Positions 11,520 through 23,840 are shown, counted from the stretch's first letter. The stretch is 64,000 nucleotides of DNA from Ariolimax columbianus (GCA_036924085.1 JAVGWX010000014.1:37062056-37126055), one strand, 5' to 3'. The notes: generated from the sequence alone by a model not told the origin. Translations and numbers: made by a program.

Positions 11520-12246
11520 TATATAATCTAATACAATCTAATTTAACATAATTTAATCTAGTCTAGTCAAATCTAATCTAGTCTAATCTAGTCTAGTCAA
11601 ATCTAATCTAGTCTAATCTAATCTAGTCTAATCTAGTCTAGTCAAATCTAATCTAGTCTAATCTAGTCAAATCTAATCTAGTCTAATCTAGTATAGTCAA
11701 ATCTAATCTAGTCTAATCTAGTCTAGTCAAATCTAATCTAGTCTAATCTAGTCTAGTCAAATCTAATCTAGTCTAATCTAGTCAAATCTAATCTAGTCTA
11801 GTCAAATCTAATCTAGTCTAATCTAGTCAAATCTAATCTAGTCTAATCTAGTCTAGTCAAATCTAATCTAGTCTAATCTAGTCTAATCTAATCTAGTCTA
11901 ATCTAGTCAAATCTAATCTAGTCTAATCTAGTATAGTCAAATCTAATCTAGTCTAATCTAGTCCAGTCAAATCTAATCTAGTCTAATCTAGTCTAGTCAA
12001 ATCTAATCTAATCTAATCTAGTCTAGTCAAATCTAATCTAGTCTAATCTAGTCTAGTCAAATCTAATCTAGTCTAATCTAGTGTAGTCAAATCTAATCTA
12101 GTCTAATCTAATCTCGTCTAGTCAAATCTAATCTAGTCAAATCTAGTCTAGTCAAATCTAATCTAGTCTAATCTAGTCTAGTCAAATCTAATCTAGTCAA
12201 ATCTAATCTAGTCTAGTCAAATCTAGTCTATTCTAATCTCGTCTCA
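11520..12246 (+). repeat. ATCTA/GTCTA pentamer satellite
   Basis: About 725 bp made almost only of the pentamers AATCT, AGTCT and AGTCA, organised in 20-30-bp higher units such as AATCTAATCTAGTCTAATCT followed by AGTCTAGTCA. A SINE lies directly at its right border, after which pentamer-like sequence resumes briefly (12525-12590), so the SINE probably inserted into the array. Confidence 0.93.
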
Positions 12247-12249
12247 AAG

Positions 12250-12525
12250 CAAAGGCCGCCGTCCATCGCAGACGATGATAGCATAATTTACTTGCTAGCG
12301 CTAGTTTAGGAAGGATTGACTTGCGCTACTTTCCATCCTCACTCTTTCGTCTCGTGCTGCCCGACCCCGGTGGCAAGTCAAGGACAAGACGACTAGGGGG
12401 CGACTACAAGATGCAGGGTACTCCACATCAAGCACCCGTGAAAAAGACGGCGGAGTCCGGAGTCGAATCCACACCACCTGATCACGAGGCCGACGGCTTA
12501 ACCACTTCGCCCCGGAATCTTCTAC
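12250..12525 (-). mobile_element. tRNA-derived SINE
   Basis: The minus strand begins with a tRNA-like head: AGTGGTTAAGCCGTCGGCCT (A-box type) and GTGGATTCGACTCCGG (B-box type), followed by a shared body ending in GGCCTTTGCTTT. Near-identical copies lie at 19620-19900 and 40536-40818, all in the same orientation. Not a functional tRNA gene: the acceptor and anticodon arms cannot be completed and the body continues for about 200 bp. Confidence 0.85.
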
Positions 12526-12734
12526 TCTAGTCTAAGCTAGTCTAATTTAACGTAATATAATATAATCTATTCTAATCTAAAATATATATCTACTAGTAAC
12601 TACCTATATGTCTGCTTGTCTTTCTGTCTATCTATCTGTTTATATTTCTTAATTTCTGCTTATCTGTATGACTATATGTCTATCTTTATGTATATATATA
12701 TATATATTATACGAGTTGGGGAGGAAGAGTAACA

Positions 12735-12800
12735 TCTGGTCAGGAAAAACATACTGATCAGACATGTTAGTCACGGACAGGCAATACATACTGGTCAAGA
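12735..12800 (+). repeat. Short relic of the CAGGTAAAAYATACTGATC satellite
   Basis: Contains GGTCAGGAAAAACATACTGA, then TCAGACATGTTAGTCACGGA and CAGGCAATACATACTGGTCA, about one and a half units of the satellite seen near 2405 and 52385. Confidence 0.7.
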
Positions 12801-13195
12801 CGCTCTCCTTGGCTTCCTAGTAGCCCTCCCTGAAAATGTGCTGCTTTTATGGCAGCCTGGCTAACGAGGTGAGGGATCGACCTGATCCCTGTAATAGTGA
12901 GCGACACGCAGATGAAGCCAAGCATATCACAACCGCCTGGAGGGGCTCCGGTCCACCTTCATCAGCACGCTCGGGATATGAGGGAATCTAGTGCAACCCG
13001 CCCCTTAACATACTTTTCAGGACGCACAAAAGATTAATCTCATTTTGGGCATTCGCATGTAACATAATACGAGTAAGTGTATGTAACTTTGAAACTATTT
13101 ATCACACGCCCTATCTGGAAGGAATAACTGTCATTAGTCTATCTTACAAACAACATTCATATGTAAATAAACTTGACTACATTACTGCTCTCAGA

Positions 13196-13216
13196 TTCTT
13201 TATGTATCTATCTATG

Positions 13217-13264
<48 letters not shown>

Positions 13265-13330
13265 CATCTATATATCTATCTATCTATCTATATATCTATC
13301 TATCTATCTATCTATTTATATATATATACA
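13196..13330 (+). repeat. (TATC)n microsatellite
   Basis: About 30 tetranucleotides of TATC with interruptions to TATA. A related impure run lies at 12620-12710. The isoleucine/tyrosine-rich ORFs here are artefacts. Confidence 0.95.
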
Positions 13331-13831
13331 TATTTATATAAATATTTGTTTTTGCATTTGTCTCTGTGTATCTACCAGCATATCTCTCTTCATATCGTGT
13401 TATCAATCCATAAATCAGCATATCTATTCCATTCTGCCTCACTGTCAGTCTATCTGCCTTTCTGTCTGTATATCTAACCATCTAATCATTTATCTTTTCC
13501 AATGCATATGTCGTTATAAGACTCATATATCAGTACCTACCTTCCTTAGAAACCGTACGCTTTCTGTACAAGGAATAAAATCACACTTGAAACATAGTTC
13601 CTCCCTCAATGAAAGCCGCTTCATCAACAAATAATCCACTCGTCAGGAACTAACTAAACATATGGTTGCCAGATTATATTCAGTACGGTTGTCGTGTTTT
13701 ACGTTTTCAAACAATTATCTGAGCTGATTTCCTCCCATCTTGATAGAATAATCACAAAATCAGACTTGGTGTAGCAAGATGTTTAAGATTAGAAAATGTG
13801 CGGTATGTGTGTCCCGGACATAGTGTGCCAC

Positions 13832-14015
13832 TGTCTTAGTTAGAAAATTTACAACATCTCACATGTGAGCGTCACTGTGCTAGTTAGAAAATGTACAACA
13901 TCTCTCACATGGGAGTGCCACTGTTTCAGTTAGAAGATGTACAGCATCTCTCACATGGGAGTGCCACTGTTTTAGTTAGGAAATGTAAAAAATCTCTCAG
14001 ACGGGAGTGCCAGTC
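13832..14015 (+). repeat. 46-bp minisatellite, four copies
   Basis: Four diverged copies of AGTTAGAAAATGTACAACAT followed by CTCTCACATGGGAGTGCCAC and TGTTTT. Confidence 0.85.
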
Positions 14016-14398
14016 CTATAAAATGAACATGGTGACGCCACAGTTTTAATTAGATTCATAGGCGTCTCATTCTTTGCAGAACATGCGCGTAGCACCCTGT
14101 GAGTAGCCTTTCAGGGCACAAGTCTAGGCGCTGAATATGGAGACCCTGGGCTGTCCAAACTGCAGGATCCCCCTCTCGGCCTCGCTAGTGTAATCCAAAG
14201 GAATGCAAAGCATGGCCTAATTTGGCACCAGCTCCTCTGCAGGACCTGCCGGAATGAGTTCGCAATTTTGAAACCATCCGCCTAGGAGCTACCACTCTGG
14301 ATTTTCTATCTGGATTTATTCCCGTAGCCCTACCCTTTCCTGAGGTTTCTACAATGCAGTGGAGTCGTTGCCCGCAGATGCTAGTTACTCGTACAGTT
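14016..14398. other. No gene recognised; possible old repeat
   Basis: GC-richer sequence with broken reading frames. It resembles dispersed-repeat DNA in composition but matches no other part of the window. Nothing specific can be named. Confidence 0.35.
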
Positions 14399-14399
14399 A

Positions 14400-14705
14400 G
14401 ATACACGTACAGTAAGATGTTAACTGTATAGTTTTAGTTAGATGAAGCTACAGTAAGATGTTAACTCTACAGTTTTAGTTAGATAAACCTACAGTAAGAT
14501 GTTAACTCTATAGTTTTAGCTAGATAAACCTACAGTAACTCACAGATGTTAACTCTACAGTTTCAGTTAGATAAACCTACAGTAAGATGTTAACTCTACA
14601 GTTTTAGATAGATAAACCTACAGTAAGATGTTAACTGTATAGTTTTAGTTAGATAAACCTACAGTAAGATGTTAACTCTACAGTTTTAGTTAGATAAGCC
14701 TTCAG
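14400..14705 (+). repeat. 41-bp minisatellite
   Basis: About seven copies of a 41-bp unit (GTTTTAGTTAGATAAACCTA, then CAGTAAGATGTTAACTCTAC and A). One copy carries an inserted AACTCAC. Confidence 0.93.
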
Positions 14706-15289
14706 CAACTCCCATGAAATGACTCATGCCTGGAAGAAACATAAGCCAACTGTTATAATCATAACGACAAAAAAGTGCATAGGCCAGGTGATATTCTCAC
14801 AAATGGTCTAAAGTTTAAGTCAAGTATATTGTCCGCCGCAGCAGTCGCCTGAATGATGGGTTCATTCAAATGTCAGATGGGGTCAATCTTTGTCAACTAT
14901 ACACGGAACAAATGTATGGCTTACGTTTCTAAGGAGGGTAATATTATTACATGGTAATATACATGAGGTTTATCCACTTTCAACCCCTCCAAGTGTTTAA
15001 AAACTATTTCCTTGGTAATATAGAATGATTGAAACCTCTCTGTGTCCATGCTCATTTGTTGAAAGGCTATGGGATCTTGGAGCAGATTTCTTTCGTGAAG
15101 ACTGAGCTAAAGTACTGGTTTAGTAGATTAGCAGCTTTAATATTGTCACATTTTATTCTTCTCGTAGTGTCTTTGTGTGGAAAACTGTGTCTTTCTTTCT
15201 CTATTTATGTCGAACAAAAGAAAAGAATCTCTTGCTATCAGTTCTGTTTTTTTTAGAAAGTTTTTTTAAAAGTCAATTTGTGTTGCCCT

Positions 15290-16190
15290 ATTCATTTCAC
15301 TCACCGTACCTGTTCAACATATATGCGGAAAGCATCATCAGAAAGGTAAAGGCAGATCTAATGTGTACAGACTTCGATCCTTTCACAACAGCAGGAAAAG
15401 AGATAATGGAAGTACGGTATGCTGACGACACAGTTTTGTTCTCAAACAGCGCCAGAGGCCTAGAACTAATAATTACATCAGCACAGAAGCATAGCAAAGC
15501 CCAAAATATCTACCTGAATACAAAGAAAACTAAAATAGTGACAACTGACAAGACAAAACTCCAACCCAAAATGGAGATTGCTTGCGAAGAGATTGAAAAC
15601 ATTGATGGATTTGAATATCAGAGATCAATACTAAACAACAATGGAGACTGTATAAAGGAAGTAAGAAGGTGACTGATTATCGCAATGCTGAGGTTAAAGA
15701 GAATGCAGAACCTATGGTATAATACAAAAAAAGCACTAAACCTAAATATCCTAAGAACATGCATTTTGCCTGTGGCAATCTATGGTTTTGAAACATGGAC
15801 ATTTACAAAAACAACAAGAGCGAAGATCAGTGCTTTTGAGACGCCGTGCTACAGAAGAGTCCTGAAAATCCTGTGGACAAAAGAAAGAAAGAAATCCATC
15901 CGGGAATACCTGAATCTAGAGGAGAATTGGCTTTTATGTGACGCAATGACCCGAAAACTGAGCTTTTCTTTGGACACGTTAAACAACACAACGGACTGGA
16001 AATAGATGGATTATGGAAGGAATGATCACTGGAAATAGAGGCAGGGGCCGATCGAGAAGACGATGGACTCAGGGCATCAAGAAGACGCTGGATTTGACCT
16101 TTGAGCAGGCCGGAAGACTGACGGAAGATAGAGTTTCCCACAGACAGGCTGTCATGAAAGCGACGTTATGCAAATGACATGCTACATGCT
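15290..16190 (+). mobile_element. RTE-like LINE fragment (RT palm to 3' end)
   Basis: Reads SPYLFNIYAESIIRK, then VRYADDTVLFS with the catalytic YADD at 15418-15429, then FETWTFTKTTRAK, CYRRVLKILW and, after a frameshift near 15965, GRGRSRRRWTQGIKKTL and RQAVMKATLCK. One TGA (15670-15672) interrupts the main frame, which otherwise continues. The 3' end GACATGCTACATGCTGATGA matches the copies at 5157 and 50180. Truncated at its 5' end and inactive. Confidence 0.85.
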
Positions 16191-16199
16191 GATGATCAT

Positions 16200-16569
16200 A
16201 ATGATTCACTTTCTAAGATTTGTTTTGAATGTCCAAATATTTTATATATGTTTCATTTGATTTTTCAGCCTCTATGTATATTTTCCCCATGCTTGATTGT
16301 TAATTCTTCTATATTTAATCACGGATCGAGTTATTTATTTGTTTGGGGTTCACTCAGTTTCCCCCCCCCCACCCCGCCCCGCCCAACCCCCTCATGTGAA
16401 ACTGTGAAAATGTCCTTTTCAGGTGCTCAAGAATTGTTTTCAACTAATCCTATTCTTCTTCAACTGTTTCGCCTAAGAAAATATGTGACCAGATTACGTG
16501 GCTTGCTGCTCTATCAATTTGTTAACATCTGTCCTAGAATAGCCGTATATTATTGGACATATTTTATCA
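16200..16569. other. No gene recognised
   Basis: AT-rich sequence with a C-rich run at 16362-16392. Short ORFs only, without recognisable motifs. Confidence 0.4.
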
Positions 16570-16960
16570 TTTTTCATAGCTAGAAGATCCCAACGGCCAG
16601 TTTGATTGTTATTCGAGCCGAATAGTTCACCAACTGTATCATTTGCAATCACATGTTTCTCTATAGAAAATACTAGATCAAGTATATGTCAAGCTCTGGT
16701 ACATTCCTCCAAATGTAGAAATACAAAATTGTCAATTATGCACTTAACAAAAGGATGGGATTCGATAAGTGCATCCGCCATTTCCCATTTGATTTTTGAA
16801 AAGTTGTAATCCCCATTAATAATAATTTCTATGCTCCTGACTTATCTATCTCTTGAAACAGATCGTTATCGTCTTATATTGCACTTGATGGAGACATTTA
16901 GCATACCCCAACCACTTTTGTTTTACTTCCCCCTTACGATTTTGCTAATTCCCTTAATTC
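16570..16960 (-). mobile_element. LINE endonuclease-domain fragment (CR1/Jockey type)
   Basis: The minus strand translates to IIINGDYNFSKIKWEMADA, then SHPFVKCIIDN and HILDLVFSIEKH and VGELFGSNN. The GDFN and LDLV landmarks are those of the AP-endonuclease domain of LINEs. One stop lies between them. Too short and decayed to place in a clade. Confidence 0.55.
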
Positions 16961-17464
16961 TCCCCAAATAGACTTCCCTGGGGTCCAATCATACATATTT
17001 TACAGCTGATGTATGACCTACTTTAGACTGGCTATCTTACTCGCCGGAAACATCCCTTGAAACGACCCAGCCACCGACGACTAAATAGCGGAACTCATAT
17101 TGTATCAAGGCTTGCAATTAATCCATGCATCACTCAGAGAAATAAAACAAATTGACGGTTCAAAACACAATAAAATCACTAACTTGAGAGTGACCCTTTC
17201 ACCGAATCCTGCCCTGAAACCAACTGCATATCCTTGTTTCCCGTACACGCATAACAGTTGCACTGATAGTTGACACATGCAAGTTCCGTTATTGAATGTG
17301 ACGTTTCAAATTTATTTCTACGTTAGTCGGATGGCCTGTATCTACAGTAGGCTGTGGCTGATGACTGTAGCGGGACATTCCATTTTGGGTTACGGGAATC
17401 ACAGTTCGATTTAATTTTATTTTGAATAAACAAGTGAAAACTTCGATGATTTTTATTTGTTTTG

Positions 17465-17706
17465 CGTTCGTCTTATTTCTCTAATCCCCATGGCGGTGTG
17501 CTTTGCACTGAGGTTTTTATTTTGCGCCTATTGGCCCAGTTCATCCGGCCTTATCATTCTTTTTATGTAAAGGTGTACTTCCTTCTGCATTTACTGATGG
17601 TTTGCTTCCTCAGGGTAACAGCGGTGCTGTAACGGGGATCAAACCCAGCACCTACTGGTTATGAGCCGTGTCACTTAACCACTAGCCCCCGCCGCGCCCG
17701 TCCCTC
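17465..17706 (-). mobile_element. tRNA-derived SINE, second family
   Basis: The minus strand starts with CTAGTGGTTAAGTGACACGG (A-box type) and continues to GTGCTGGGTTTGATCCCCGT (B-box type), then a body of about 170 bp. The head is well preserved, but the sequence continues past a tRNA end with no closing acceptor stem. The body differs from the SINE at 12250, so it is a different family. Confidence 0.75.
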
Positions 17707-18984
17707 CACGCCTCACCCCCCCGCCCTTTTCACAAAAAGAACTTAGATAAAAGGATAGATGTGTAGAAACGATGGTTATATCCAGTTGCAAAAATGGATA
17801 CTTGTCAGCTGTTGAGACCACCAGTGTACAAACAGAATGATCTACCTGTATGCCATTCATGAGCTTTGTAGCCAAGTGTCTTGCCTCAAAGGGATGTCCT
17901 GCCGACATTGCGTATGTTTGACATCTCCTTCTGTACTGTCGTCCAGTCAAGGACAACAACATTACATGGTTGTTATCGCATGGTCTGACCGCATGGATAA
18001 TGCCAGGCTGCTGTAGAAATTGGATGCTAATTTCCTTATCACGGACCAAAGCTTACAGATTCAAGAAATTAATTGCTGATTTCATATAAAAATGCTGGAA
18101 CAAGCCGAAGCAGAAACAATAGCAGAAATTCGCGGAAGCAGAATGTTTTACACCATAAACAGTTAAAAAGTGGACTTGTATGTTATGTCACTACCCCAAA
18201 ATCCGGTGCTAAATATATATATATATATATATCGTGCTAAAAATAAATCTTCTATTTATTTGGGGTGAATTAAGGGACAAGTACCCCTATTTCTCCACAT
18301 ACACTTTCAATTTCGATGCCAGGTGAAAATCACATCTGATGGTTATAGTGAGTAAGCTATTTCAGTACAATATAATACCCCCCCCCCCGCCCTTAACAAT
18401 TGTCCCCAACTATCCGATCCCTCCTAAACATTGTAAAACCCCTCTATTGTAAGCTCACTATTTGTATTGTCTTCTATGTTTCTGTTAACCCTATTATATA
18501 TGGTTTTTCTTCCTCCACATATCCGAATACATATCTTTTATCTTATATGCTTCTCGCATTTGCATAGAAACACTTTAGATTTCTGTGCTGTTATTTTTCC
18601 AATTCCTGCTTTAGATTTTCTGGATTAAACACTGTCATAAAATTACTGTTGTCTCTTGTTTCTGAACATAGTCCAGACGGTGTCTTTTCTGCTTCGAAGT
18701 TTCTCCTTTACTTCCCCTACTTTGTGTTGTTTTTCTTCGTCTTTTCTCTACTGCTTGCTATGATCAACATGACACACTGCCATCTCAGAATGCGGATGTT
18801 TGCAAGCCTGCTCGTGTTACGGGACACAAGGTAAGAAACCCAGTGTCAGCGCTTGTGTAATTCAGAGAAGGCGTAGTGATATAAACGAACTGCCCGGCAG
18901 TTGCCATTGTACTGTGGCCAACATGCGTTTCTGTCCCTTCACACCAAAATATGATCGTCGTCAGTCCGGCAGATGGGCCATATG
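17707..18984. other. No gene recognised
   Basis: AT-rich spacer with a short (TA)n run at 18211-18232 and a C-run at 18379-18390. No convincing coding segment. Confidence 0.45.
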
Positions 18985-19310
18985 CGATGAGGCCAACAGT
19001 ATTCTGTATGCGTAAAGATGTTTTGCGGTGCTGTACCAAAACGGGCCCAGGTCTTCGTTAAGTCCATTTCGCCATCGCACAGGTGGGCGACCCCGTAGAC
19101 GTGTACAGGCATTTGGCCACCAAAACATCGTTCTGCGTGCCCATCTATTGTTAGGCATGCGTACCCCACGTCCTGCCCAGCGATATCTGCGTCATATCGT
19201 TGCTTCTGTGACGTCCCGAAACAAAGTGATGTCTAATTTCGTCTTTGCTGTATCGACATGTGTAGTACGCACCGTTCTATCCCCCTCTATTCTGTGAGAC
19301 TGAGCGTCTC
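18985..19310 (-). mobile_element. LINE C-terminal fragment
   Basis: The minus strand reads RYRWAGRGVRMPNNRWARRT followed by RLRGRPPVRWRNGLNEDLGP, a typical end of an RTE/BovB-type polyprotein. It may belong with the RT segment at 20010-20310, separated by a SINE insertion at 19620-19900. Confidence 0.6.
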
Positions 19311-19619
19311 GGCATCTGTTCCACACTTTGGATCCACAAACCATTGCTGGAATGGCTATGTAATTAAAAGAGTGTGCTCTTGTAGTCGTTTCATCCAGTT
19401 CTTGGTTTAATGGAGTTCAAGGACAAACAAGCTACTTTTCGTCGCATAGAGATAGAATTTTCTTTTCTACTTCAAAGGAAAACCCAACAAAACCGGCGCT
19501 GAAATCATACAAGATGAAAAGCGCCAATCACGCTAAGTTCAGCAGCTTGCACTGAACCGTGGAAATACAAGACAGGTTAACCGAAACACTACCTAAAACA
19601 ACCGATGACCAGAATAAAA

Positions 19620-19900
19620 GCAGAGGGAAAGGCCGACGCCCATCGTAGACGATAATGGCATCATTCATTTTGCTAGCGCTATTTATAGCAAGGATTAACT
19701 GCGCTACTTTTTATCCTAACTCTCTCGTCTCGAGGCGCCCAACCCCAGTGGCAAGTCAAGAACAAGACGACTAGGGGGCGACTACTAGATGCAAAGGACT
19801 CGGCACAAAGCACCCGTGAAAAAGACGACGGAGTCCGGAATCGAACCCACACCACCTGATCATGAGGCCGACGGCTTAACCACTTCCCCACAGGATTCCA
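19620..19900 (-). mobile_element. tRNA-derived SINE (same family as 12250)
   Basis: The minus strand has AAGTGGTTAAGCCGTCGGCC and GTGGGTTCGATTCCGGACTC, then the same body as the copies at 12250 and 40536. No clear target-site duplication was found. Confidence 0.85.
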
Positions 19901-20009
19901 TAATACTCGAAAGGAAACACCGCAAAACTAATTAATAATTAATACAATAAAAAACTTACCTAACGGTCCCGTCGACAGATACAGAAGTCGTTAGATAGAC
20001 TAAGTTCCA

Positions 20010-20310
20010 GTAACATGTGTGGCCTGGTCACATCCTTGATGGACTAACACCAGAGCAAATTCAAACTTGCAGCCGGTATGGCACAAACTTGAACTCGCCT
20101 TGTTAGTGCTTTATCTGTTCTAGAATAACGCCGTTAAGTTGGATATTCGTTTTGGACTGCACATTTGTTTTGGAAAATAAAATTGTTCTTTTATTCATGT
20201 TGATGTGCAAACCATTGTAATTACTTCTGGTATTGGCCATCTCTACAAGTTTATGCAGCTGGGTTGATTTCCGGTATTGCGTCTAACACGCTGCTTAACC
20301 CTTTAGACCG
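20010..20310 (-). mobile_element. LINE RT fragment downstream of the catalytic box
   Basis: The minus strand reads LHKLVEMANTRSNYNGLHIN, MNKRTILFSKTNVQSKTNIQ and LNGVILEQIKH, the region just after the RT catalytic box in LINEs. A stop follows. Assignment rests on this one stretch. Confidence 0.45.
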
Positions 20311-22180
20311 GTTGTTTTTTGCCATTCGATCTGCTTCCATAGTCGGCGGATGTGGATTCATATTACTATATCTATAGCATGCAGCCATTAGTTGAGCATA
20401 GTTGGATAAGTTTTATTCCCCATTTCTATCATTGCGCGATTGTTTTTCACTTACGTCGAATCAATTACATTTGTTGCTTTCTCTTATCGATAACGAGTGT
20501 GTATCATTTGAAGTCACAATCGTTCCGTCTTCCTGTTTTCATCTGTCGAGCGAGTTTGCACTGTATTGTAATGTCCTATTATCAAACAATGAGAATACTA
20601 GAAATGGATTTATGTATTGGAATCCATCACTGGGGTCATTGCGCGGTGAAATAGTTATGGGACAGTTCCATCTGGAGCATGGGCGTTTAGGGCAGGGGAA
20701 ATTGGGCTAGCGACTCTAAGAAACAAAGGCAGCATGAATGTGTTGGACGAGCTCAGGTCACGCCAGGGTCAATCACCGTTTAGTCACTAGGTCAACAAGG
20801 AAACGAGGGGATGGGTACACGTTAGGTAGCAGACTTTGTCTAGTACATGGGTGGGTGTCAGAACTGACCACTCTGGTGTCAGACTTGACGGGGATAGGGG
20901 TTGGTGACAACGAAAACTTACACGACAGGCTACCACATTTAGAATAACAGTGACTCGTGGATAGACAACCAATAACATTGTAGATGGGGTAGTTCCAAAT
21001 TCCAGTGATGGCTAAATCAACCGACCTCGAGAAGATCATGGTTGTTGTTTGAGTCTATAAAAATACACTGTAGAGATAAATTCGACAGACTTGCAGGAAG
21101 ACTGGGAAAGAGACTGGAAGTCAGAGAGTTTGCAATGTGATTGTCTCATCATATACCTCGAGTTTGGCCAGTCCTGCTCTATAGGTGCTTATAATGGAAA
21201 CCCTGTGAATAGTAAGATATCTGAATGTGTGCTGTATGTGCAGGACATCTTGTGGACGATATGTGTTCTGATTATGTGTGAGCGTACAGATACGCCTAAG
21301 TATGTAAAGTAATCTGATTATATGGGAGTGGACATGTCACCTGACTACGTAAAGTGATCTGATTATATGCGTTTGTACAGATCGTCTAAGTACGTGATCT
21401 TATCGTGAGGACGAGTTTGTGATTGTGTGTTGAGGGTGCAGATAGAGAACGGCGAGCTAACTGGAGTCATTAAGTTTGGGCTAGAATAATTCTTGAGGTT
21501 GTGAAGTTTTGTTGTTGTGGGTGTAGACTTAGAATCTGGTTTTTTAAGTATTTTCAGAAGTAACATCAATAGCAACTGCTTGTATCTTCTGCATTAGTTA
21601 AATATATAAAATGATTATTTAGTTTAGAAGTTATTTTGTATTTTTTTATTGATATTGTGCAACGATTATTCTTGTTAATAAATGATATTATTGTGTTATA
21701 TGGTCAGCGATAGTGTTTACGGTGTTTTACTGTGTTGAAGTTGTGTTGTTGTGCAGATAAATTTTGTAACTCTAAATAAGTAAACTACTCAGCCAAACAT
21801 AGACTGCCACAGTAATGTCTTACGTTACATTTCACCCTGCACAACAGTCCATATCGTGCGTTCAAGACATTGTTTGTTGTCTAGCTAATTGAACTATAAA
21901 TATAATTTAATTAGGAAGGCACTTTTTTATTTTTAGTTATGTTGTGTGGCGGAAACTATTGTCTATAGACTCTGCGGAGCCTTCTAAACCAGTATAAATA
22001 AGTTTAGTTAAGTTAGCCCTTTTTCTGCCTAGCCTTCTAAACCAGTATAAATAAGTTAAGTTAACTCTTTTTCACTTTCAGCCAGCAATACATTGCTTTC
22101 AGCATATATCAGATTAAAGAGGTTGAAATGGTATAACAGGATCAATAATGTGCAATTATTGGAAAGAAACTGACATACGA
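20311..22180. other. No gene recognised
   Basis: About 1.9 kb of AT-rich sequence without arrays. A duplicated stretch of about 50 bp (AGCCTTCTAAACCAGTATAA) occurs at 21980 and 22030. ORFs up to about 100 codons are scattered on both strands with no linking splice sites or motifs that I recognise. Confidence 0.45.
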
Positions 22181-22485
22181 GGCGTGTTCAAATGAAACTG
22201 GACCTATCTGCACCACGTGAAAATACGTACGATGCGCATGATGACGTAACTTCAGATGTAAAACAGCACATGCCAACCGTCAAGTTTATCCAATTTTATT
22301 ATCCTCAGGAAACCGGCAAAATATTGGCGGGTGTGATACGGAATTCGTCCAGAGTTGATCAGAGAGCGGTGATTCGGTTTCTTACAGCTGAACGATGACG
22401 ACCAGTTGACCTTCATCTCAGAATGTAGGCAGTGTATGAGGACAAAAGTGTTGAAAATGCTTCGTATATCAATGAACATGATGTG
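22181..22485 (+). mobile_element. Decayed mariner-type transposase N-terminus
   Basis: The segment SSRVDQRAVIRFLTAER, then after a stop PVDLHLRM and AVYEDKSVENA, resembles the helix-turn-helix start of mariner/SETMAR-type transposases (xQRxxIxFLxxEG...IHxRMxxVYG). It begins near a GAGGCGTGTTCAAATGAAAC sequence of the sort seen at ends of such elements. Two in-frame stops show inactivity. Confidence 0.5.
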
Positions 22486-22659
22486 AGGAAAATGTTCTGG
22501 CGCTTTGTATAACACACATTGTTTTTAGCTTGGTAGATAACACACACAAATATTTTTAGGCGTGTTTGTATTTTGAATTGGAAGTTAGTGTGTAGGCAGG
22601 CGTAGCCATTAGTTGAACGTCTGTTGTTTTGAAATTACAAAAATGCCGAGCAGTACATG

Positions 22660-22990
22660 AGCTGTAGGGGTCAGTGACCGGAAGTAGACTGCTAGCGTCA
22701 TGGCCAGCGACCCAGATCTGTCAAGACCCTTCTCCACCTCCACACGGTGATCCTAGATAACAGTCTTCAACAGGGTAGACTGGCTAAGGAGAAGGGATCG
22801 AAGAGAGATGACTATCCCAGTACCCAAAAATGCCATACTAAAGTCGAATGTGTAGGACCGAAACATGCAAAATATCGCAGTCCAGCTGTAGACTATAACA
22901 CAACGCATTCCGTTCTCCGGACTACTTGCAGTTATTTGCAAAACCCTTTTCAGAGCTAGGTAGCCGGAGTTTAAGAAAGGAAGTCGAAGA
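22660..22990 (-). mobile_element. SINE-like repeat A, full-length copy
   Basis: The minus strand of this copy runs parallel to the plus-strand copy at 49440-49810. It contains GAGTACCGGGTTAG-type sequence (here diverged) and AACGCATTCCGTTCTC on the plus strand. The 3' end has a GTCGAAGAAGAAAAAG tail. Together with the copy at 23065 it forms an inverted pair. Confidence 0.75.
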
Positions 22991-23064
22991 AGAAAAAGTA
23001 TTTCGGTAATTATTTGTGTTTATTAAGTTTGACTGGATTTTCTCAAATGGTTTGGCTTAGCTTC

Positions 23065-23262
23065 GTTCAATCTCAATTTCCCACTACCAAACACTGAATG
23101 GGCTTAAGTAGCAGAATGTAGTCCAGAGAACGGAATGCGTTCTGTTGTAGTTTACAGCTTGACTGCGATATTTGCACCTTTCTGTCCAACACATCCGACT
23201 TCAGCAAGCATTTTTTGAGTACCGGGTTAGCATTCCCTCTCCGATTCCAATTTTACGATTGT
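23065..23262 (+). mobile_element. SINE-like repeat A, partial copy
   Basis: Shares AGCAGAATGTAGTCCAGAGA, CGACTTCAGCAAGCATTTTT and GAGTACCGGGTTAGCATTCC with the copy at 49440. Cut off after about 200 bp. Confidence 0.8.
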
Positions 23263-23389
23263 ACAATTACAAGAATGCGCACCAAAGTAACACAGTTAGC
23301 GGGTTTACTAAATTATGATCAGTTGTTGCGCAAACACGTCATCAGAGAGGGCGAGACACGTTTATTCTGAATAGGCAGCAGTGTTTATT

Positions 23390-23762
23390 TCAGAATTCCA
23401 AAAAGGTATCGTCCTATATGTATGCACATCGTGAATATTATCTTCCGTCTCCTTCATCTTAGGTCGTCCTGAAGGGGACGTTTTGTCAGGTTGTGTCGCA
23501 ATTTGCAGTTCAGTTCAAGTGACATCTCCGCATCGAAGGTCGTCTGCAATGGTTCTCCAATGTACTTTTTCTCTTGCCGTAATCATGGGGCAATCATTGT
23601 CGCAATGTAAGAGGCTTTTTCCAGTCCATCTCCTGATGTTATCCCCCCATTAAACGGTGTCTGCCTCTTGAACAACTGCCTTTTACTCTACCCTCTAGTG
23701 TGGTATTCAACAAGGAGGTATATCTTGTTATATGACCAAAATAACGTAACTGTCTAACCCTG
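23390..23762 (-). mobile_element. LINE C-terminal fragment
   Basis: The minus strand reads RQLRYFGHITRYTSLLNTTL, then EGRVKGSCSRGRHR and a degraded tail. The YFGHxxR...EGxVxGxRxRGRxR pattern is that of a LINE C-terminus. It abuts the 3' end of another LINE at 23765. Confidence 0.6.
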
Positions 23763-23764
23763 AT

Positions 23765-23840
23765 TTCTTCGTCTTCTTCTTTTTCTTCTTACGCTGTCAG
23801 ACATCGACCTTTATTTTTTCGAAAAAAGCGTTAATTAACA
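23765..23840 (-). mobile_element. 3' terminus of the I-like LINE family
   Basis: Plus-strand CTTCTTCTTTTTCTTCTTAC, then GCTGTCAGACATCGACCTTT and TTTTTTCGAAAAAAGCG match the end of the copy at 41720 (GAA tail, GTCAGACAGTAACCAT, TTTTCTCGAAAAAAGCG) on the same strand. Only the last 75 bp are present. Confidence 0.7.

Noticed and set aside
12480..12525. tRNA gene on the minus strand
   Set aside because: A- and B-box-like sequences are present, but the arms cannot be folded to a complete tRNA and the sequence continues into a shared SINE body with two other copies.
13173..13634. Tyr/Ile/Ser-rich membrane-like protein
   Set aside because: Translation of a (TATC)n microsatellite.
17640..17706. tRNA gene on the minus strand
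   Set aside because: Same reasoning: a tRNA-like SINE head without acceptor-stem closure, followed by a SINE body.
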